Origin: Coemansia sp. RSA 487
Lineage: Eukaryota; Kickxellomycota; Kickxellomycetes; Kickxellales; Kickxellaceae
DNA: 64,000 nucleotides
Direction of reading: 5' to 3'
Assembly (NCBI GenBank): GCA_027577595.1
Contig: JANBRJ010000045.1
Span: 1 to 64,000, forward strand
In this document: positions 9,252-18,200 of the stretch, one piece after another
How the letters are laid out: each line of letters opens with the position of its first letter
How positions within the stretch are numbered: the stretch's first letter is position 1
The notes under the pieces: generated by a model
The model's database searches: none
The model's input: the letters and a program-made list of their open reading frames with translations, nothing else
What the model was told of the DNA's origin: nothing
Made by a program: the position numbers and the translations under genes

Positions 9252-12200
9252 ATGACCGGACAGCAGCAGGTAAAGAGCGCGGCCGATGCGCTGCGTCCAC
9301 TGAACATCAAGTACTCGACGACAGAAATCACCGTCCTCATTGCCAACGAGCTCTGGGCAGCAGCCGAGCAGATGCGCGAGCAGTTCCACGCCTCCGCTTG
9401 GGCTGCAGGCGCGCCCGCAGACGCCGAGAGCAACGATGTCGAGCCCATGGAGCTGGCAGCACGCTTTCTCAAGCTCTGCGTGACGCAGATGGCAGCGGCA
9501 CAGTCTGAGGGCCAGCCATGGACCGACCTTGTGCGCGTGCTGCTCAAGCACTTCCGCGACACGTTCCTTCGGGGCAACGAGGTCCATGCATCCACCGAGA
9601 CGCTGGCAGTCGGCGCGCGGAAGGCCATCATCAACGCGTACTACTCTGCGCAAGTGGCGCTCGACGACTACGCGGTTGCATCGCCGGCGCTCTTTGCGTG
9701 CGCTGAGACCGGCAGTGCATCACTGTTTGCATTATTTGGCGGACAGGGCAACGTCGAGGAGTACTTTGACGAGACGCAGGAGGTCTTTGACACGTACGAA
9801 CCGCTTGTACGCGACTTTGCCGAGCGGATGTCTGCGGCTCTGAAGCGTGCGGCGAACACGCCCCAGGCACAGACAGCGTGCCCCAAGGGTCTGGACATCA
9901 TGGGATGGCTGGCCAGCCCCGATGCACGCCCAGATCTGCAGTACTTGCTCAGCGTGCCCATTAGCCTGCCGATCGTCGGCTTCACGCAGCTGCTGCACTT
10001 GTTGGTGCTGTGCAAGGCATCCGGCCGGACACCTGGGCAAGTCGCGTCGCTGTTCAAGGGCACTACCGGCCATAGCCAGGGCATCATCACGTCTGTTGTG
10101 TTTGCATCCATGACTGACTATGACTCGTTTTACACTCTGTCCGAAAAGGCCCTGGGCATGCTCTTCTCCATCGGTATGCACTCGCAGCTGGCGCAGCCAC
10201 ACACCACCACCAACCCTGCCATTCTCGAGGACTCGCTCGAGAACGCCGAGGGCACGCCGGGCCCCATGCTCAGCATCTCGCGTCTGCGCCAGAGCGACGT
10301 CGAGAAGCACATTGAGGCCACCAACCGCCATTTGCCGGCAGACCGCCAGATTGCTCTCTCGCTGATCAACGGCCCGCGGTCGTTTGTTGTCACCGGCCCG
10401 TCGCAATCGCTCTATGGGCTCAACCTTAGCTTGCGCAAGCTCAAGGCGCCAGCAGGGCTTGACCAGAACCGTGTGCCGTTCTCACAGCGCAAGCTCCAGT
10501 TCGCTACACGCTTCCTGCCCATCGCCGCGCCATTCCACTCCGAGTATCTGGCAGCCGCCCCTGAGGCCGCGATGCGCGACATCGAGTCCAACGGATGGAC
10601 ACTCAGCGCCTCTGACCTGCATATCACAGTCTATGGTGGTGACGACGGCAGCGACTTGGGCCAGGAGAAGGATCTGACGCGCAAGCTTGTTGACAGCCTG
10701 TGCGTACTGCCAGTCGATTGGCCCAAGGCAACAACTGTCGAGGGCGTCACACACATGGTCGACTTTGGCCCTGGCGGCGTCAGCGGCATTGGTGGTCTGA
10801 CCAACCGCAACAAGGAAGGCACTGGTGTGCGTGTTGTTCTTGCCGGCGCGTTCGAGTCCAACAACAGCGATCTTAGTGCCAAAGCAGCGCTTTTTGACAC
10901 TCGCCCGTCCTCGGTTGTCTTTTCCCAGAACTGGCAGCGTGACTTTGCTCCGCGTCTCGTGCGCACTGAGACTGACAGCAAGGTTCACATCGACACGCCG
11001 ATGAGCCGCCTGCTGGGCAAGCCGCCGGTCATGGTTGCCGGTATGACTCCGTCGACTATCAGCGACGTCTTTGTCTCGGCCGTTATGCGCGCTGGATACC
11101 ACATTGAGCTGTCGGGCGGTGGTCACTTCAGCGAGCCCATGCTGCGTGACAAGGTCGACAAGATCCTCAAATCCGTTGACCCAGGCCTTGGCGTCTCGAT
11201 CAACTCGATCTACATCAACCCGTTCCTGTGGAACATCCAATTCCCTGCGATGCAGGGCATGCGCCGCGAGGGTATTCCGATGGAGGGCCTATGCATCGGT
11301 GCCGGCGTTCCGTCTTATGAGGTCACCAACGAGATCATTGCCACGATCCGCGCGATTGGGTTCCGCCACATTGGTCTGAAGCCGAGCTCAGTGGCCACGA
11401 TCCGCCTGGTCATCAAGATTGCCCAGGCCAACCCTGACTTCCCGATCCTTTTGCAATGGACTGGCGGCCGTGCCGGCGGCCATCACTCGTTCGAGGACTT
11501 CCACCAGCCCATTCTTGAGACATACGGCGCCGTGCGCGCGCAGAAGAACATTGTTCTTGTTGCCGGTTCAGGCTTCGGAGGCGTTGACGACACTCTGCCC
11601 TATCTTACTGGTGAGTGGAGCAAGCGCTTTGACTGCGCGCCGATGCCCTTTGACGGCTGCTTATTTGCCTCGCGCGTCATGGTTGCCAAGGAAGGCTGTG
11701 CTTCCGATTCGGTCAAGGAAGCGATCGTGGCAGCGCCGGGAATCGACGACTCAGAGTGGGAGAAGACGTACAAGGGCCCTGCCGGTGGAATTGTCACTGT
11801 ACTTTCTGAGCTCGGTGAACCGATCCACAAGATCGCCACCCGCGGCGTGATGTTCTGGAAGGAGATGGACGACACTGTCTTTTCGCTGCCGCGCGACAAG
11901 CGTCTGCCTGCACTGCTTGCAAAGAAGGAGTACATTATCAACCGCCTCAATGCAGACTTCCAGAAGCCATGGTTTGGCCAGAAGGCTGACGGATCGAACG
12001 CCGACCTTGAGGAGATGACCTATGCCGAGGTCGCTAACCGCCTGCTTGAGGTGCTCTACATCAAGCACCAGTCGCGCTGGATCGATGTTACCATGCGCAA
12101 CCTTGTCGGTGACTACTTGCTGCGTCTGGAGGAGCGCTTTATCGCCAAAGAGTCTCCAGCTACGCTCCAGTCGTTCAACCAGATCAACGACCCGTTCGAC

Positions 12201-15200
12201 CAAGTCAAAGCCATTCTTGACCTGTACCCCGACTGCTACACGCAGCTTCTGACAAGTGAGGATATCCAGTTCTTCATCAATCTGTGCATGCGTCCTGGGC
12301 AGAAGCCAGTTCCGTTCATTCCAGTTATGGACAAGGACTTCCACATCTGGTTCAAGAAGGACTCGCTCTGGCAGTCTGAGGACGTTGATGCTGTTGCAGA
12401 CCAGGATGTCGGCCGCGTATGCATCCTGCAGGGTCCTGTTGCCGTTCGCTACTCAACCAAAGCAAACGAGCCTGTCAAAGACATTCTGGACAACATCTAC
12501 AACGGGCAGATTGCGTCGCTTCTTGAGCGCTACTATGATGGCGACGAGTCCAAGGTCCCCACAGTCGGATATATGGGCAACGCACTCGCTGTACGCCCTG
12601 CTTTGCCGCATGTGAGCGTTGAAACAACAGAGACCGAGCGTGTCTACACTCTGCCTAAGAGCAAGGCGCAGCTTCCTGAAACAGAGGCGTGGCTCGAAAT
12701 GCTTGCTGGAAACGAGATGACTTGGCTGCGTGCTTTCCTGACCACGCCAATCGTTGTGCAGAACTACAAGTACGAGAGCAACATTGCTCAGCGCGTTCTA
12801 CGTCCGCGCTCCAGCCAGGTTGTCAAGGTTGCGCTCGACAATAGTGGCCGCCCCAAGGCAGTTGAGGTCATCGATGCCAGCGGGTACAAGGCGCTTGACT
12901 TTTCGATTGACAGCGACAGCGTCATCCATTTCAACATGTACTCGTCGCCACGTGGCAGCACCTGCACTCTGGGGCTGCTGTTCCGCTATCAGGCGCGCAT
13001 GCCTTATGCACCTATCCACGAAGTAATGGAGGGACGCAACGAGCGCATCAAGCGGTTCTACGCACAGGTGTGGTTCGAGAACAGCGAGGATGGCGAGTCG
13101 GTCATTGGCGTCGCAGATCCCGAGTTCGAGTTCGTGCACAAGGGTGAGAAGATTTGCAAGGAGGACATCCGCCAGTTCTGCCTTGTCGTTGGCAACCAGT
13201 CCGACCGCTACATCGAGCACACTGACGGTGTGGTCTATGCGCCGATGGACTTTGTCGGACGCGCGTGCTGGCCGATGACATGCAAGACGATTCTACCAAA
13301 GATCGTCGACGGTGATGTGCTGAACCTTGTGCACATGTCGAACGGCTTCCGGATTCTGGACGGCGCTGAGCCGCTGAAGGCCAGCGATGTGGTCGAGAGC
13401 AAGGCCAAGATTGTCGAGGTTACCAACGAGGAGACCGGCAAGCGCTCGCGCATCAAGGGCTATTTGTACCGTGACGGCAAGCCCATCGTCGAAGTTACTA
13501 CGTCGTTCTTCTACCGTGGTGCGTTCACCGACTTTGCCAACACGTACCGCAACGTCGATGAGCAACCGTCGCGCGTCACCCTGCAAACCACCAAGGACAT
13601 TGCTGTGCTCAAATCCAAGGAGTGGTTTGTGCCTCTTGAGGCATCTTCGGGCCACGAGCTGCATCCAGGTGCTATCCTCGAGCTCCGCCTGTCATCGCAG
13701 TACCGCTTCAAGTCGCGCACCGTGTACTCGAACATCAAGACATCAGGGAAGATTATGATGCAGGTGTCGACAAAGGAGTATGTGCACATTGCGGATGTGT
13801 CTTACGAGAGCGGCGAGTCCTACGGCAACCCCGTGGTTGAGTACCTCAAGCGTCACGGCCAGCCGATCGAGGACTCGTACTACTTTGAGAACGGCGGGTA
13901 CTCGGTCATGCCTAGCGGCAACGAGTTTACTTCGATCACTCATTCGCCGGGCACCAACTTTGCGTACTCGAACATCTCGAGCGACCACAACCCGATCCAC
14001 ACAAACCCGTACTTTGCCGACTACGCGGATCTGCCTGGCACCATCACCCACGGCATGTGGACCAGCGCGTCATCCCGCAAGTTCGTTGAGACCTTTGCTG
14101 CAGACAACCACCCAGAGCGCGTCAAGGCGTACGAGGTCGATTTTGTCGGCATGGTGCTCCCCAATGACCAGCTGGAGACCAAGTTGTTCCATGTTGGTAT
14201 GAAGGACGGACGCAAGCTGATCAAGGTCACCACCTTCAACCAGCGTGGCGACAAGGTGCTCGAGGGCATGGCCGAAGTCGAGCAGCCCATTACCGGCTAC
14301 ACGTTTACCGGCCAGGGCTCGCAAGAGACTGGCATGGGTATGGATCTGTACGCGCGCTCAGACATTGCACGCCAGTTGTGGGACCGCGCCGACAAGCATA
14401 TGCTTGAGACCTACGGTATCTCGATCCTCGATATCGTGCGCAACAACCCGAAGGAGCGTACTGTGTACTTTGGTGGCGACAAGGGTGCCAAGATCCGCAG
14501 CAACTACTGCTCGCTGACATACGAGACCGTCGACTCTGACGGTAACTCCAAGGTCCTGCGCCTGTTCCCTGACATTGTCGAGGACTCTCCGTTCTTTACG
14601 TTCAAGTCACCCAGCGGATTGCTCCAGGCCACACAGTTTACGCAGCCGGCTCTGATGCTGTTTGAGCTGTCGTCTTACGCCGACATGCGTGCCAAGTCGC
14701 TGATCCAGAAGAATGCGCCGTTTGCCGGCCATTCGCTTGGTGAGTACGGTGCGCTCAGTGCTATTGGTGAGGTTCTTGCGGTCGAGGCAGTCGTTGAGGT
14801 CGGATTCTACCGTGGTATGACGATGCAGCGCGCAGTCGAACGCGACTCGCTCAACCGGTCGCAGTACAGCATGGTGGCTGTCAACCCAGCGCGTGTTGGC
14901 AAGAGCTTCAGCCAAGAGGCTCTCGAGTTCGTTATCAGCTCGATCCGCCATCAGGCCAAGGGTCTGCTCGAGATTGTCAACCACAACGTCGAAAACTGGC
15001 AGTACGTGGTTGCTGGTGAGCTGCGTCTTCTGGACACGATGACCAACGTGCTGAACTTCATTTTCAGCCAGAAGATTGACGTCTCGAAGCTGATTACCGA
15101 GATGCCGCTGGAGGATGTGCAAGCGCAGCTGGGCAAGATCATTGACGGCGCGCTGGCAAAGGCTGACGAGAAGCAGGCGCGCGACGGGTTTATTCACCTT

Positions 15201-18200
15201 GAGCGTGGCCAGTCGACCATCCCACTGTTGGGCATCGACGTGCCATTCCACTCGAGCTTCCTCCTGTCGGGTGTTGGTCCCTTCCGCAACTTCCTTCTCA
15301 AGAAACTGCGTGTCAACGACATCAACTACAGCCTGCTCAAGCATCTGTACATCCCCAATCTGACTGCCATGCCGTTCGAGGTGTCCAAGACGTACTTTGA
15401 AGACGTCCATGAGCTGACAAGATCTGCACGTATCACGCGCGTGCTAAAGAGCTGGGACGACGCGATGCTCAGTGACCCGGCTGAGGTGCAGCGTTTGTCG
15501 CATGTCCTGCTTGTAGAGCTGCTTGCGTACCAGTTTGCGTCGCCAGTGCGCTGGATTGAAACTCAGGACAAGCTGTTCAAGGTCTACGGCATCGAGCGCT
15601 TTATTGAGTTTGGGCCAAGCCCAACACTTTGCGGTATGGCACAACGTACGCTCAAGTTCAAGTACGAGGCGTATGATGATGCAATTGCTCACCGCCGTTC
15701 GACTCTCTGCTACTCGAAGAACGAGAAGGAGCTCTACTACAACTACGACCCTGAGCCCGAGGCCGAGACCGAGGTTGAGTCAGCTCCTGTTACATCGCCT
15801 GCGCCAGCTGCTCCTGTTGCCGCTGCTGCTCCGGTGGCTGCTGCTGCTGCTCCGGCTGCTGCTGCTGCTCCGGCTGCTGGTGCTGGCACCGGCGCTGCCA
15901 TCGATGATGTTCCTGTCAAGGCAATCGACATCATCCACACAATCGTCTGTCAGAAGCTCAAGAAGCCGCTCGACGAGGTGCCCGTGTCAAAGTCGATCAA
16001 GGAGCTTGTCGGCGGAAAGTCCACTCTGCAGAACGAGATTCTGGGTGACTTGCAGAAGGAGTTTGGCAATGACGTTCCTGAAAAGTCCGAGGAGACCCCA
16101 CTCAACGAGCTCGCTGAGAGCATCACATCGCCTGGTGGCTCTCTTGGGAAGCACTCGGGAAGCCAGGTTGCACGCCTGATTAGCAGCAAAATGCCAGGCG
16201 GCTTTACCCAGTCTGCCGTCCGTGGATACCTGCAGACCAAGTATGGCCTTGGTCCGCAGCGCCAGGACGGCCTGCTTCTTGTTGCACTGACCAACGAGCC
16301 CGCAGCGCGCCTTGGTAGCGAAGCCGACGCCAAGACGTGGCTCGACACGGTTGCGCAGGCATATGCAAAGAAGACCGGGGTCTCATACTCGTCAGCTAGC
16401 TCTGGTGCAGCCGGCGGTGCGGCTGGTGGTGCAGTTGCCGTTGTCAACAGCGAGGCGTTTGATAAGGCACAGCGTGAGCAGAAGCGCATGGTTACTCAGC
16501 AGCTTGAAGTGCTTGCACGCTACCTGGGAATCGACCTGCGTGAGGGTGAACGGTCGTTCGAAGCGTCCAAGGTAGAGAACGGGCTTCTCCAGGCCGAGGT
16601 CGATCTGTGGATGGAGGAGCACGGCGAGTTCTACGCCAACGGCATCAAGCCGTCGTTCGACGCTCGCAAGGCTCGCCACTTTGACTCGTACTGGAACTGG
16701 GTGCGTCAGGACGCTCTTATACTGTACTACGAGATCCTGTTCGGCCGTCTGACCGAGGTCGACCGCGAGATCACGTCGCAGTGCATTCGTCTGATGAACC
16801 GCGCGAACCCCGCTCTGATGCGCTATATGGCGTACCATATCGCCAAGACCGACGAGACCAAGGGCGAGACGTACAAGCTGGCACGCGAATACGCGCAAAT
16901 GCTGTATGAGAACTGCGAGGTAGCACTGACACACCCGCCGGTGTACAAGGACGTCGGATTCCCGACTGCGCCTAGCACTGAGGTTGCGGCCAACGGCGAT
17001 ATCAATTACGCCGAGGTGCAGCGCCCCGAGGAGCGCAAGCTGCTCGACTATGTACGCACTATGCAGGCCGGTGGCGAGCTGACCAAGTTCTCGAGCCGCC
17101 AGCGTGTTGAGCAGAACCTTGCCAAGATCTACCGCATCATTAAGCAGCAGAACTCGATGAAGAAGGACAGCAAGCTGGCCATTCAGGGCATGTACACAGA
17201 TGTCCTCCGCGCACTGCGTATGTCGCCCAAGATCATGGAGGAAGCTGGTGCGCGCCGCATCTTCAGCCGGTCGCGCATGTCGATGGGTCCCGAAGGAGCT
17301 GCGCTACCAGCGTTGTCGTCTGCCGAGACGGCAGCTGCGCCTAAGGAAACCATCCCGTTCCTGCACCTGAAGCGCAAGGCGCCGACTGGCGAGTGGGAGT
17401 TCAACTCGAAGCTGACCGGCATGTACCTGGACGTTCTAACCGAGATGTGCAACAGCGGCCAGACGTTTGAAAACAAGAACGTATTGATGACCGGGTGCGG
17501 CAAAGACTCGATCGGCGCTGAGGTGCTGAAGGGTCTCCTGTCGGGTGGAGCCAAGGTTGTCGTGACGACGTCGCGCTACAACCGCGCCAACATGCTGTAC
17601 TACCAGAACATGTACCAGCAGTTCGGCGCTCGCGGGGCTTCGCTGATTGTAGTGCCCTTCAACCAGGCGTCGCTGCAGGACGTTAAGAGCCTGATTGAGT
17701 TTATCTACGACGACTCGCCACGCACTGAGAACCTGGGTTGGGATCTGGACTACGTCATTCCGTTCGCTGCGATCCCTGAGCAGGGTCGCGAGATCACTGA
17801 CATTGATTCGCGGTCGGAGCTGGCGCACCGCATCATGCTAACGAACCTACTGCGTCTGCTGGGTGAGATCAAGACTCGCAAGGCGCAGCGCGGGTATGAG
17901 ACGCGGCCAGCGCAGGTGATCTTGCCGATGTCGCCCAACCACGGACTGTTCGGATCTGATGGGCTGTACAGCGAGAGCAAGATTGCACTGGAAACGCTGT
18001 TCAACCGCTGGTATTCGGAATCGTGGTCGGCGTACCTGACTGTTACCGGTACGGTGATTGGATGGACGCGCGGCACCGGACTGATGAATGCCAACAACAT
18101 AGTTGCTGAAGGAATCGAGAAGCTTGGTGTACGCACCTTCTCGACTCAGGAAATGGCCTTCAACATCCTGGGTCTGATGCACCCGACCATCAACGCGCTG